Assembly (NCBI RefSeq): GCF_003412455.1
Contig: NZ_QTJU01000004.1
Location: 372,001-436,000 of the forward strand
Direction: 5' to 3'
From: Deminuibacter soli
GTDB taxonomy: Bacteria; Bacteroidota; Bacteroidia; Chitinophagales; Chitinophagaceae
DNA length: 64,000 nt
Part shown: piece after piece, positions 44,936 through 54,237 of the stretch
Numbering within the stretch: the stretch's first letter is position 1
Layout: every line of letters starts with the position of its first letter
Made by a program: the position numbers and the translations under genes
Notes under the pieces: generated by a model
Database searches by the model: none
What the model was told of the DNA's origin: nothing
Seen by the model: only the letters and a program-made list of their open reading frames with translations

Positions 44936-45580
44936 ATGAAATTTAAGCGACAAGAAGGGGCGGCCGGGGGCCGGGTGGAAAAGAGTGAATATGTTGTGGA
45001 GGAAAGCCTGGACAGGGTCTTATTCAGCAATATTGCGGCCGGGGACCCGGTTGCATTCAAAGCGCTGTTTGATTCTTACAAACGCCGTATTTACGCTGCT
45101 GCCTATAAGTTTACCTCATCTGCCGAAGCATCGGAGGAAATTTTCCAGGAAGTATTTGTGCGTATATGGGTATACCGCGCCAACCTTACCGAAGTACAAC
45201 ATCCGTACTCTTATATTTACCGCATACTCTCCACCGTGGTGTATGAACACGCCAAACGCAACAATAAACGGCAAACCATAGAACTGCTCGAAAGCATTGA
45301 AGCCGACTTGGCTATTAATGATGCCGATGATTTTGTGCATGGCCGCGATATGAAGCGGCTGATACAGGAAGCCGTAGAGCGCCTGAGCGACCAGCGCAAG
45401 AAAGTGTATGAACTGCGTTTTAACCAGGGCATGGCTTACGATGAAATAGCCGGTCTGCTGAAAGTTTCTCCCTCTACTGTACGCAACACCTTTATGGAAG
45501 CCCTGAAACTGATTCGCAAACATGTGGTACGGTATTCAGGTGAGGCGCTTGTGTTTTCCATTTTGCTGGCATTTTGCTAA
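44936..45580 (+). CDS. ECF RNA polymerase sigma factor
   Basis: 214 residues. Region 2: DPVAFKALFDSYKRRIYAAAYKFTSSAEASEEIFQEVFVRIWVYRANL; region 4: LSDQRKKVYELRFNQGMAYDEIAGLLKVSPSTVRNTFMEALKLIRKH; a short hydrophobic C-terminal tail follows. The N-terminal 25 residues are charged and variable. It leads a second SusC/SusD unit (FecR, DsbD-alpha-like, SusC with STN domain, SusD, TlpA-like) and should be released by the FecR protein encoded 142 bp downstream. Confidence 0.92.
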   Translation: MKFKRQEGAAGGRVEKSEYVVEESLDRVLFSNIAAGDPVAFKALFDSYKRRIYAAAYKFTSSAEASEEIFQEVFVRIWVYRANLTEVQHPYSYIYRILSTVVYEHAKRNNKRQTIELLESIEADLAINDADDFVHGRDMKRLIQEAVERLSDQRKKVYELRFNQGMAYDEIAGLLKVSPSTVRNTFMEALKLIRKHVVRYSGEALVFSILLAFC

Positions 45581-45632
45581 CAGTGGAAGGGCTTGCTGCC
45601 ATGTTTTGTTGCTGCCTGTGATAAAGGGCTAC

Positions 45633-45648
45633 ACTTTTTATAAAAAGT
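45633..45648. repeat. Perfect 16-bp palindrome before the FecR gene
   Basis: ACTTTTTATAAAAAGT is a perfect palindrome, 73 bp upstream of the FecR start in the sigma/FecR gap. It may be a protein-binding site or a hairpin that lowers FecR expression relative to sigma. No T-run specific to one strand follows. Confidence 0.55.
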
Positions 45649-45721
45649 TGTGCGCCTTCCTAGACAATTCATAACAATTATCATTCATTACTGAAGGCAC
45701 AAATTCCTAAAATTTGTAAAT

Positions 45722-46972
45722 ATGAAAACAGGAATAGATGCTGACCGGTTACAACTGTTATTAGAACGGATGTATACAGGTGAGTTAAACAGATCGGAAG
45801 AGCAGGAACTGAGAGAGCTGATGTTACAGCCCGGGGCGGGCAAAATTCTGTCGGCCGTGGATATAAACATGCGGTCTATTGATGAAGAGGAACGTTTTTC
45901 TGATTCTCCTTTTAACAGCGATGCAGGTTTTGCTGCCTTATTTCAAAATGCGCAAAGCAAAGAGATCGCTGAGCATGCGATACATACAACTGCTAAAGTA
46001 AAAAGCATCCGGGGTTTCTCATGGCTTTGGGTGGCTGCAGCTTTACTCGCGGTGCTTGTTGGTGGCCCTGCAGTGTATAAAATGTACATTCGTAAGCCTG
46101 CTGATACAGTGGCTTCTGTAAAGCCTGCGCCTGTTTCTGATTTTGCACCGGGCAGTAACAAAGCCTGGCTTACTTTAGGCAACGGGTCAAAAATATTACT
46201 GGATACTGCGAAAAACGGCGCCATTGCTACAGATGGTTCGAGCCAGGTAATTAAACAGCGGGATGGGCAGCTGGCCTATCAGCAGGGTAATGCCGGTGGC
46301 GCCAACACATTTAACACGCTTGAAGTGCCCAAAGGTGGTCAGTATAAGTTGACATTACCCGATGGTACACAGGTATGGCTTAATTCCGCTTCTTCACTAC
46401 GGTATCCTACACAATTCGGCAATGATAACAGGGAAGTAACCTTAACAGGTGAAGCTTATTTTGAAGTGGCGCACGTAACGGCGGCGGGTAAGCGCGTTCC
46501 CTTTCATGTAAAAATTACAGGCGCCAACGGTTTGCCGCAGGATGAAGTGGAAGTGCTGGGTACCCATTTTAATATCAAGGCTTATGCAGAAGAAGGACTG
46601 GTAAAAACTTCGTTGCTGGAAGGTTCGGTTAAAGTAAACCACCAGGGCATTACCAAAGTAATCACGCCGGGTGAGCAGGCAGTGGTGAGTGCAGGTAAAA
46701 AAGATATACGGGTAAGCGAGGAAGATATGAGTGAAGTAACCGCATGGAAGCAGGGTATGTTTGCTTTCAATGAAACACCGATACAGGAAATCATGGCCCA
46801 GGTAGGGCGCTGGTATAATGTAGAGGTAGAGTTTCAGGCGCCGGTATCGTTGGATTTTACCGGTACTTTAAATCGAGATTTGCCGGTATCCCGCTTGCTC
46901 CATTTGCTTGATTTGACAGGTAAGGTAAAATTTACGCTGGTGGAAGGAAAGGTAATTGTTACACCGTTATAA
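45722..46972 (+). CDS. FecR-family anti-sigma regulator
   Basis: 416 residues: N-terminal sigma-binding domain (about 1-95), membrane helix (about 99-120, SWLWVAAALLAVLVGGPAVY), periplasmic FecR domain (LEVPKGGQYKLTLPDGTQVWLNSASSLRYPTQF, REVTLTGEAYFEVAH, EVEVLGTHFNIKAY, LLEGSVKV, VITPGEQAVVS) and a C-terminal region (IQEIMAQVGRWYNVEVEFQ) that meets the signalling (STN) domain of a receptor. The cognate receptor is very probably the STN-containing SusC at 47722-51075. Confidence 0.93.
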   Translation: MKTGIDADRLQLLLERMYTGELNRSEEQELRELMLQPGAGKILSAVDINMRSIDEEERFSDSPFNSDAGFAALFQNAQSKEIAEHAIHTTAKVKSIRGFSWLWVAAALLAVLVGGPAVYKMYIRKPADTVASVKPAPVSDFAPGSNKAWLTLGNGSKILLDTAKNGAIATDGSSQVIKQRDGQLAYQQGNAGGANTFNTLEVPKGGQYKLTLPDGTQVWLNSASSLRYPTQFGNDNREVTLTGEAYFEVAHVTAAGKRVPFHVKITGANGLPQDEVEVLGTHFNIKAYAEEGLVKTSLLEGSVKVNHQGITKVITPGEQAVVSAGKKDIRVSEEDMSEVTAWKQGMFAFNETPIQEIMAQVGRWYNVEVEFQAPVSLDFTGTLNRDLPVSRLLHLLDLTGKVKFTLVEGKVIVTPL

Positions 46973-47014
46973 AACTGATCATGGATTCCCTTTTATTTCA
47001 TTCAAATAAAATGT

Positions 47015-47479
47015 ATGAAGCACATTTTTGCCCTAACGATTGCTGCAACGATGGCGTTTGTATCGGTGCGGGCGCAGGATCCTGTTCAATGGCAGTATAC
47101 CGCGCGTAAAGTGGATGCTGTTACCTGGGAAATTCATTTAACAGCAACCATACAGGCCGGCTGGCACGTATATGCACAGCACCAGCCCAAAGATGCAATT
47201 GCTTCACCTACTGCTATTCATTTTGCCAGTAACCCGCTGGTAAAGCTGGAAGGCGCTATTAAAGAAATTGGCCAGTTACAGCACGAAAAAATTGAAGCGC
47301 TCGATATTACACAGCTGCAGTACGAAAACCAGGTAGATTTTGTACAGCGTGTGAAAGTGAAAACTGCAGGCAATGCTGCTGTAAAAACAAATATCACAGG
47401 CCAGGTGAATTTTCAAACATGTACAGAAACCTCCTGTTTGCCCCCTGAGACAAAAAGTTTCAGCGTTAAACTGCAGTAG
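47015..47479 (+). CDS. Stand-alone DsbD-alpha-like periplasmic protein (paralogue)
   Basis: 154 residues with a signal peptide (1-20, ending VRAQ). The domain matches that at 4980-5426: QWQYTARK, GWHVYAQ, and the Cys136/Cys141 pair in CTETSCLPPE (DsbD-alpha has the same Cys-x4/5-Cys-x-Pro-Pro layout). It sits between FecR and SusC (42 bp after FecR) in a unit that also encodes a TlpA-like redoxin, so it may exchange electrons with that protein. It lacks the membrane part of DsbD. Confidence 0.82.
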   Translation: MKHIFALTIAATMAFVSVRAQDPVQWQYTARKVDAVTWEIHLTATIQAGWHVYAQHQPKDAIASPTAIHFASNPLVKLEGAIKEIGQLQHEKIEALDITQLQYENQVDFVQRVKVKTAGNAAVKTNITGQVNFQTCTETSCLPPETKSFSVKLQ

Positions 47480-47721
47480 TACAGCAATAAACTGTGGTGG
47501 TGTGCTTCTGTAGGGTGCTTATTCGTTCGGGTTCAATTTAATTCCTTCCTTGTTTCTTCCATTTTCATGAAAAGCCAGTCATTGCTGCTATTTGAAAGAT
47601 CTCATTCAAAATTAATTTAATCAAAAAATTTACTTGTAGCAGGGTGTGTGCCGCATAGTTGCGGTGCAGCTGCCTGCGCATATACATACCTTTTATTGTT
47701 AACAACCAAACACTGCTAAAC

Positions 47722-50700
47722 ATGCAATCCTTTGCTCACTGCAAAACGGGGAAACCGGTTGGTTCCGTTTTGTTCAAAACATTCCGGGTTATACCATGTG
47801 TACTTGTTTTACTGATGTTACTGGGCATAGACGCCAATGCACGACTATTCGGGCAGCGCATTACACTGTCGCTGCAGCAGGTGAGTATGCCCAAAGTGTT
47901 TAAATCTATTGAGGCACAAACGCCTTATCGTTTTTTGTACGTCAGCGACCTTATTGACAAAAACAAGCTGGTGAACATTGATGTGCACGACAGGGAACTG
48001 GAAGATGTGCTGGCCATATTGTTTGACCATACCCCCATTACCTATGCACTGGACGGCTATATAGTAGTGCTGCGCAACAAGTACGCGCCAAAGAAACCGG
48101 ATACAAAAGTGAACTCATTATTGCCGCCTTCGCCGGTGGAGTTTTTTAATAGATACAACGAGCCGGATGAGATAAAGGGGATAGTAGTGAGTGATAAGGG
48201 GGAGCCTATACCGGGAGCGACAGTATTAATCAAAGGTTCAAAACGTGCTACCTCTACCAAGGCAGACGGCACCTTTACATTTGTAGGTGAAAATGCCCGA
48301 AACGCAACACTGTCCGTTTCCTGTATCGGGTTTATAGGCAAAGATGTAAATATGGAAGGCAACCGGACTGTTGTAATTACATTGAAGGGAACGTCTAATA
48401 TGCTGGATGAGATGGTGGTGAAGGGCTACTATGTAACAACCAACCGGATGAATACAGGAAATGTGAGCACCGTAAAAGGAGAGGATATAGCAAAGCAGCC
48501 GGTAATGGATCCCCTGTCTGCCATGCAGGGGCGGGTAGCAGGATTAGAAATAGACAAGGTGAATGGCCCTTATTCTGGGGCATTAATGACGGTGTATATA
48601 CGTGGTAGAAACTCTATTGCCAGTCGCCTGGAACCGTTGTATTTGATAGACGGGGTTCCGTTTCCTGTGACAACAACTGCGATCGGCACCGGTGCTGCCG
48701 CGATAAATCCGTTAAACAACATCAGTATGAGTGATATAGAGAGTATTGAAGTGCTGAAGGATGCCGATGCAACTGCTATTTATGGTTCCCGGGGAGCAAA
48801 CGGTGTTATTCTGATTACGACTAAAAAGGGAAAGGGAGGCGCGTTACGGTTAAATGTTGAAGTGAATACAGGAGGCACTTCTCCTGCACGTTATGCGAAA
48901 TTGCTGAACACACAACAGTATTTGGCTATGCGGCATGAGGCATTCAATAATGATGGTAAAACTCCGGGGATAAAAGATTATGATATTAATGGTGTCTGGG
49001 ATACAACCCGGTATACTGATTGGCAAAAAATGTTGATTGGAAACACCGTGCACCATACAGATGCACATGCAAGTTTATCAGGTGGAAGCGCTGGCACGCA
49101 GTTTATAGTGAATGCCAGTTACTCAAAGGATGGAACTCCTTTACCTGGCGATTTCCCTAACAGTAAAGGAGCCGTTTCCATGAATTTGTCACATTTTTCT
49201 ACTGATCAGCGTTTTCGTATGAGCATAGGAGCTTCCTATATGAACAACCTGATTATTTTACCGCAAAATGATCCGAGTTATTTAATTTTATTACCGCCCG
49301 ATGCCCCGGCGGTTTATGATAAAAGTGAAAATCTGAACTGGCAAAACAGTACATTTATCAATCCCTTTGCCCGGATACTTGCTACCAGTAAAACGGTTAC
49401 AGATAACCTTCTTTCCAATGCCAGTTTAAGCTACCGCATATTGCCGGGATTAGAGGCAAAAGCAGGTTTAGGCTATACTTATATACAAAGTACACAGTCG
49501 AATATTACACCACTGCAGTCTTTGCCGCCATCTGCCGGTACTGATCCAACGCTTCGTGTTACAGATTATGGAAGCCGCATTACCAAAACCTGGCTGATAG
49601 AACCACAATTGCGGTATTTCAAAAAAATTGGCAATCATTCAGTAGATGTATTGGGCGGATTGACCTTTCAACAAACCAGCACGGCCGATAATTTGGCATC
49701 AGGTTACGGGTACGTCAGTGATGCATTATTGGGTACGCTATCGGGCGCATCTGTTATTTCCGGGGTTGCGCAGCTGAGTACGTTATATAGATATAATGCT
49801 GTTTTCACCCGTATTGGTTATAATTACAAGGAGAAATATTTGCTGAATTTAACTGCGCGCCGCGACGGTAGCAGCAGGTTTGGACCAGGAAGGCAGTTTG
49901 GCAATTTCGGCGCAATAGGCGGGGCCTGGATTTTTTCAAATGAGAAATTCTTCGGTAATAAAAAAGCAGCTTTTAGCTTTGGCAAACTTAGACTAAGCTA
50001 CGGTACCACGGGTAATGATGGAATTAGCGATTATAAATATCTGAGCAGATATACGTCACTGACCATTTCTTATCAGGGAGTAAAAGGGTTATATCCAACT
50101 AGTCTTTTTAACCCAGACTATAGCTGGGAGGTGAATAAGAAATTTGAAGTGGGAACAGAACTAGGATTTGTTAAAGACAGGATTTTATTTTCAGCCAGTT
50201 ATTTTAGCAATAGATCAGGCAACCAGCTGATTGGTTATAATCTTCCCAATTTTACTGGTTTTGGTTCTGTAGCCGGTAATTTTCCTGCCGTAATTCAAAA
50301 TTTTGGCTGGGAGTTTACGTTGAATACAAACAATATCCGCAATAAAAAAGTTACTTGGACTACCTCGCTTAATCTTACTTCCGCAGGAAGTAAACTGGTT
50401 AGTTTCCCTGATTTGGCTAAAAGTAGCTATGCAAGTAGCTACATTATCGGCAAATCAATTCAGATTGCCAAGCGCTATCATGCAACAGGTGTAGATCCGC
50501 TTACGGGCGTGTTTACTTTTCTCGACGTAAACAAAGATGGTGCTATTAGCAAACCCGCCGATAATACTACAATCATGGAGCGTCGAAGACAATATTATGG
50601 CGGAATAAGCAATGCGCTTACCTATAAGGGGTTTCAGCTGGATGTACTTTTGCAGTTTGTAAAACAGACGGCACCTACTTATATAAATAGTTTTGGAGCG

Positions 50701-51075
50701 CCGGGTATGCTTTTCCCTGATGGCACTGCTAATCAACCACAATATGTATTAAGCAGATGGCAGAAGCCTGGCGATATAACTTCTATTCAAGCATTTACTC
50801 AAAGCGCAGCGTCAGCAGCTTATAAGGCATATATAAACGCGCAAGCCAGTGATTATGTATATGGTGATGCTTCTTATATAAGATTAAAGAATGTGTCGCT
50901 GATATACAAGTTTCCTGATAGCTGGATGCAACACATTCATATACAAAACCTGCAACTATATGTGCAAGCCCAGAATCTGCTTACAATAACAAAGTACCGT
51001 GGTGTAGATCCGGAAACGCAAAGCTATTTTCCTGTATTGAAAACAATTACGGCAGGGATAAAATTAACTCTTTAA
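47722..51075 (+). CDS. SusC-like TonB-dependent receptor with STN domain
   Basis: 1117 residues from the ATG at 47722 (an in-frame TTG at 47659 precedes 21 non-conserved residues). Domains: signal peptide (about 1-40), STN signalling domain (about 50-120, ITLSLQQVSMPKVFKSIEAQTPYRFLY), carboxypeptidase-like domain (about 150-240), SusC plug (MVVKGYYVTTNRMNTGNVS, VYIRGRNSIAS, PLYLIDGVPFP, IEVLKDADATAIYGSRGANGVILITTKKGKGG) and barrel. The STN domain should contact FecR. From about 49000 on, the gene is visibly more A/T-rich than most of the window. The ligand is unknown; a TlpA-like partner rather than a glycoside hydrolase follows, so it may be a peptide or other compound. Confidence 0.93.
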   Translation: MQSFAHCKTGKPVGSVLFKTFRVIPCVLVLLMLLGIDANARLFGQRITLSLQQVSMPKVFKSIEAQTPYRFLYVSDLIDKNKLVNIDVHDRELEDVLAILFDHTPITYALDGYIVVLRNKYAPKKPDTKVNSLLPPSPVEFFNRYNEPDEIKGIVVSDKGEPIPGATVLIKGSKRATSTKADGTFTFVGENARNATLSVSCIGFIGKDVNMEGNRTVVITLKGTSNMLDEMVVKGYYVTTNRMNTGNVSTVKGEDIAKQPVMDPLSAMQGRVAGLEIDKVNGPYSGALMTVYIRGRNSIASRLEPLYLIDGVPFPVTTTAIGTGAAAINPLNNISMSDIESIEVLKDADATAIYGSRGANGVILITTKKGKGGALRLNVEVNTGGTSPARYAKLLNTQQYLAMRHEAFNNDGKTPGIKDYDINGVWDTTRYTDWQKMLIGNTVHHTDAHASLSGGSAGTQFIVNASYSKDGTPLPGDFPNSKGAVSMNLSHFSTDQRFRMSIGASYMNNLIILPQNDPSYLILLPPDAPAVYDKSENLNWQNSTFINPFARILATSKTVTDNLLSNASLSYRILPGLEAKAGLGYTYIQSTQSNITPLQSLPPSAGTDPTLRVTDYGSRITKTWLIEPQLRYFKKIGNHSVDVLGGLTFQQTSTADNLASGYGYVSDALLGTLSGASVISGVAQLSTLYRYNAVFTRIGYNYKEKYLLNLTARRDGSSRFGPGRQFGNFGAIGGAWIFSNEKFFGNKKAAFSFGKLRLSYGTTGNDGISDYKYLSRYTSLTISYQGVKGLYPTSLFNPDYSWEVNKKFEVGTELGFVKDRILFSASYFSNRSGNQLIGYNLPNFTGFGSVAGNFPAVIQNFGWEFTLNTNNIRNKKVTWTTSLNLTSAGSKLVSFPDLAKSSYASSYIIGKSIQIAKRYHATGVDPLTGVFTFLDVNKDGAISKPADNTTIMERRRQYYGGISNALTYKGFQLDVLLQFVKQTAPTYINSFGAPGMLFPDGTANQPQYVLSRWQKPGDITSIQAFTQSAASAAYKAYINAQASDYVYGDASYIRLKNVSLIYKFPDSWMQHIHIQNLQLYVQAQNLLTITKYRGVDPETQSYFPVLKTITAGIKLTL

Positions 51076-51095
51076 GTGCTTGAAAACTTAATTAT

Positions 51096-52520
51096 ATGTA
51101 CACTATTATGCAAATTTTACGCTATAGATTGTTTGCTTCGGCATTGATTATGCTATCTGCTATCGCCGGTTGCAAGAAATTTGTGACAGTTCCCCCCCCC
51201 GCAGGAAACCTTGTTTCTCCGGTAGTATTTGTTGACCAGGCTACTGCTGTCGCTGCACAAATAGCGATATATACAGATATTGAAAACAAAACAGCTCCTT
51301 ATTACACCTCCCTGCTTGCTGGTTTGGCAGCAGATGAGCTAACTAGTTTTTCTGCAGATCCATTTTTGTCGGGCTGTTACACGAATTCACTGATCGCATT
51401 AACCCAAAATGTAAGTGATATATGGACGATTTCCTTTAATAGTATTTACCGGGCCAATGCTGTGCTTGAAGGAGTTGGAAAATCTACTACGCTTAGTCCG
51501 TTTATAGTGAAACAATTGATGGGTGAAGCAAAATTTATCCGTGCCTACTTATATTTCAACCTGGTTAATTTTTATGGTGATATTCCATTGCTGCTTAGCA
51601 CCGATTATACTTCAAACAGGTTGGCAGCTCGAACGCCTGCTTCGAAAGTATACGACCAGATTGTTACTGATCTGAAGGACGCAGAAACTAACCTTAGCAA
51701 TAGTTATCTGAATGCAACGGATACATTGGCGTCTTCAGAAAGGGTTCGTCCGAATAAAGCAACAGCATCTGCTATGTTGGCGAGGGTTTATCTTTTTCAG
51801 AAAGATTGGGCAAATGCAGCCGCTGAAGCAAGTGCAGTAATCAATCAGTCAACGGTTTATAGTCTCAATAGTGATTTGAACAGTGTTTTTCTGAGGGCAA
51901 ATAACAAGGAAGCCATCTTCCAGATACAGGCTGTTAAGCCGACTATTAATTCTGTAATGGGGGCCAATTTCGTCTTGCTGTCTACGCCATCTGCTGGAAC
52001 CAGTAACTGCACCACTATCAGCAAGCAATTACTCAATAGCTTTGAGACCGGCGATAAGAGAAAGCAAGCATGGGTAGGTAGCGTAAGCGTTGGCGCCAAT
52101 ACGTATAATTTTCCCAATAAGTATAAAATTAAAGCGAGTGCCACCATTACAGAATACACAACCGTTTTGCGCTTGGCTGAACAGTATCTTATACTGGCCG
52201 AAGCCAATGCGCAAATGGGAGATACAAAAGGGGCACTCAGCAACTTAAATATTGTACGCAAACGGGCAGGGCTTGCTGATTTTTCTGCACAAGGAAAAGA
52301 TTCTGTACTGGCAGCCATTCAGCACGAACGGCAGATAGAGCTATTTGCCGAAGGTGCATTTAGATGGTTTGATTTAAAAAGAACTAATACGGCAGATAGC
52401 ATAATGGCAGTGGTTACACCGTTAAAGGGTGGAAAATGGAATAATACTGCTCAACTTTTTCCTATACCGCAAATAGAGCGGGACGCAGATCCCCTGTTAT
52501 CGCAAAACCCGGGTTACTAA
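51096..52520 (+). CDS. SusD/RagB-family outer-membrane lipoprotein
   Basis: 474 residues (or 470 from the ATG at 51108) with a lipoprotein signal and lipobox IAGC. SusD helices are visible: FNSIYRANAVLEGVG, MGEAKFIRAYLYFNLVNFYGDIPLLLSTDY, RPNKATASAMLARVYLFQKDWANAAAEA, LAEQYLILAEANAQMGDTKGALSNLNIVRKRAGL, and the C-terminal IQHERQIELFAEGAFRWFDLKRT with PIPQIERDADPLLSQNPGY. It pairs with the SusC gene 20 bp upstream. The sequence is A/T-rich. The 10-base run of C near 51190 is a place where sequencing error could shift the frame, but the frame is intact. Confidence 0.93.
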   Translation: MYTIMQILRYRLFASALIMLSAIAGCKKFVTVPPPAGNLVSPVVFVDQATAVAAQIAIYTDIENKTAPYYTSLLAGLAADELTSFSADPFLSGCYTNSLIALTQNVSDIWTISFNSIYRANAVLEGVGKSTTLSPFIVKQLMGEAKFIRAYLYFNLVNFYGDIPLLLSTDYTSNRLAARTPASKVYDQIVTDLKDAETNLSNSYLNATDTLASSERVRPNKATASAMLARVYLFQKDWANAAAEASAVINQSTVYSLNSDLNSVFLRANNKEAIFQIQAVKPTINSVMGANFVLLSTPSAGTSNCTTISKQLLNSFETGDKRKQAWVGSVSVGANTYNFPNKYKIKASATITEYTTVLRLAEQYLILAEANAQMGDTKGALSNLNIVRKRAGLADFSAQGKDSVLAAIQHERQIELFAEGAFRWFDLKRTNTADSIMAVVTPLKGGKWNNTAQLFPIPQIERDADPLLSQNPGY

Positions 52521-52543
52521 TCATATTCATTCAGATAATTATA

Positions 52544-53866
52544 ATGTTGCATTCTATGAAACTAATTTTGCTTTCTGTTGTCTGCTTTTTCTGCTTCAAT
52601 TGCTACGCCGGTAAAAATGAAGATCCCGCTTATCCTGTTGTAGGAAAGCGGTGCCCTGATTTTTTATTTACAGATATTGTTAATTATCCTAAGAAAAGAC
52701 TTACGCTTGACGATTTTAAGGGTAAATGGCTAGTGTTAGATCTGTGGACAATTTTTTGTGGTGGGTGTATTGAATCGTTTCCCCATATGAATGCGTACCA
52801 AAAAGAATTTGCGGGGCAGGTTCAAGTGTTGATGGTGGGTAAATTAGATGCGAACGCGAAAGCAAAATGGATCTTTAAAAAATCGACGGACAAATACAAC
52901 CTGCAGTTAGCCTGTGCATTTGATTCCAGCCTTTTTGCCCGATTTGATATCCGGGAGGTGCCGTACACAGTTGTTGTTGATCCTGACGGGATAGTAAAAG
53001 GAATAGGAGGGGGCATTGATAGGAATCAGATAGCAGCTTATCTACGTGGCGAATCCCCCGTTTTATTCAAAGCTGTACGGGCGCATGAAATAAGATTTCC
53101 CACGGCATATAATCCTTCTGCGCCTTTTCTTATTCACGGTAACGGCGGCGCAGACACTGGTTATTTGTACAGGTCTGTCCTAACTATGTACGCAGACAGT
53201 GTAACCTTTAGATATCCACACCATATTGCTGAATTTAAACCTGCGCTTAGAAAGTTTGAAGTGCTTGGTGCGGACCTAAAGGACTTGTATAAATATGCTT
53301 ACCTGGGACGTGCAGGCTGGGATATAGAAGACACCGGATTTTATGGGAAAGTTGCTTACCAACCGATATTGGATATTAAAGATTCTGAGAATTTTATTGG
53401 TGATAAAGTGTATAAAAAAAATTTATACTGTTACAGTCTAACTGTTCCGAGAGATAAAGTAAAAGATAGCTTTCTGATGCGGAAGATGCAATATGATTTA
53501 ATGGGTTATTTTGGCTATAAGGCAAGTGTAGTCGAAAGAATGGTGAATTGCTGGACTCTGGTAGTTGATGATTCAGTAAAAATGAGAGCCAGCCTTACCA
53601 ATAAACCGCATGGCATAGAGAAACTGAGTGAATATGGTTATGCTGCGAACCTCTCCATGAAAGACCTGATGTCTAATTTGGTTATTATGAATAGTCGATG
53701 GCCCGATCCCCCATTTGTTGATGAAACAGGTATAACCAGTAATATTCGCTTGGTATTTGACAGCGGCTGGGATGATTTTTCGGATGCCCAGAGAGCGCTT
53801 GCCAAAAGCGGGTTAAAGCTGGCATTGACCAAAAAGAGGATGAAAGTACTACTGATTCAGGATTGA
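52544..53866 (+). CDS. TlpA-like redoxin with long C-terminal domain
   Basis: 440 residues (or 436 from ATG at 52556). A signal peptide (ending CYAG) leads to a thioredoxin-like domain of about residues 30-170: VLDLWTIFCGGCIESFP (Cys72-Gly-Gly-Cys75), IREVPYTVVVDPDG with the cis-proline. The remaining about 270 residues have no recognised fold by eye; they contain YLYRSVLTMYADSVTFRYP and VVERMVNCWTLVVDD. Such TlpA/redoxin proteins with an extension often follow SusC/SusD pairs in Chitinophagaceae; their role is not known. It should act in the periplasm, and it may exchange electrons with the DsbD-alpha-like protein of the same unit. Confidence 0.82.
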   Translation: MLHSMKLILLSVVCFFCFNCYAGKNEDPAYPVVGKRCPDFLFTDIVNYPKKRLTLDDFKGKWLVLDLWTIFCGGCIESFPHMNAYQKEFAGQVQVLMVGKLDANAKAKWIFKKSTDKYNLQLACAFDSSLFARFDIREVPYTVVVDPDGIVKGIGGGIDRNQIAAYLRGESPVLFKAVRAHEIRFPTAYNPSAPFLIHGNGGADTGYLYRSVLTMYADSVTFRYPHHIAEFKPALRKFEVLGADLKDLYKYAYLGRAGWDIEDTGFYGKVAYQPILDIKDSENFIGDKVYKKNLYCYSLTVPRDKVKDSFLMRKMQYDLMGYFGYKASVVERMVNCWTLVVDDSVKMRASLTNKPHGIEKLSEYGYAANLSMKDLMSNLVIMNSRWPDPPFVDETGITSNIRLVFDSGWDDFSDAQRALAKSGLKLALTKKRMKVLLIQD

Positions 53867-53890
53867 TAAAATGCATAGCCATAGCCTTTT

Positions 53891-54159
53891 TTACCATTTG
53901 AAAGCGGTTTCTAAAAGATAGGGGTTACTAAACGTAAAGTAATATACTTTAACATGATTGACGCCAAAGGTTGTTAAGTAGGTGCATGTAGAGTCTAGCC
54001 ACCTGGTTGTGCAATTAACAAAGGGAATTTACGTATAACACCAACAGTATTGATCGAATACATAAAATTGTAATTCTTTTTTGTTTAGTGCTTTTGTAGA
54101 AAAAGCTGCAACAATAGAGAGTATAAAGACTGAAATACTCAAAAAATGTTTTTTTTCAT
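53891..54159 (-). pseudogene. Decayed copy of the DUF6520-like gene
   Basis: Read on the minus strand, an ATG at 54159 starts MKKNIF; after a one-base frameshift in a T-run (A-run 54141-54146 on plus) the frame continues LSISVFILSIVAAFSTKA, a signal-peptide-like segment, to a TAA at 54029-54031. The same frame then reads on as IPFVNC...CTYLTTFGVNHVKVYY and ends at 53891. The block matches the intact neighbour's CTYLTAGGINHAKVYY in 12 of 16 residues, and the DNA also aligns. Two lesions and the low identity indicate an old duplication that has since decayed; a sequencing error could explain at most the frameshift. Confidence 0.8.
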
Positions 54160-54193
54160 AAGTGCAGGTTTAGCTAAAATAAGGAGTAAATTA

Positions 54194-54226
54194 ACACGTC
54201 CCATTGTATAGAACAACAGGACGTGT
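54194..54226 (-). terminator. Hairpin after the DUF6520-like gene
   Basis: ACACGTCC and GGACGTGT pair around a 17-base loop, just after the stop of the minus-strand gene at 54238. The minus-strand tail is TTAATTT, only moderately T-rich. Confidence 0.5.
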
Positions 54227-54237
54227 CAATTACGCTT

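Noticed and set aside
51187-51199. Run of C bases near the start of the second SusD gene suggesting a frameshift
   Set aside because: The frame continues through it with a complete lipoprotein SusD protein, so there is no break.
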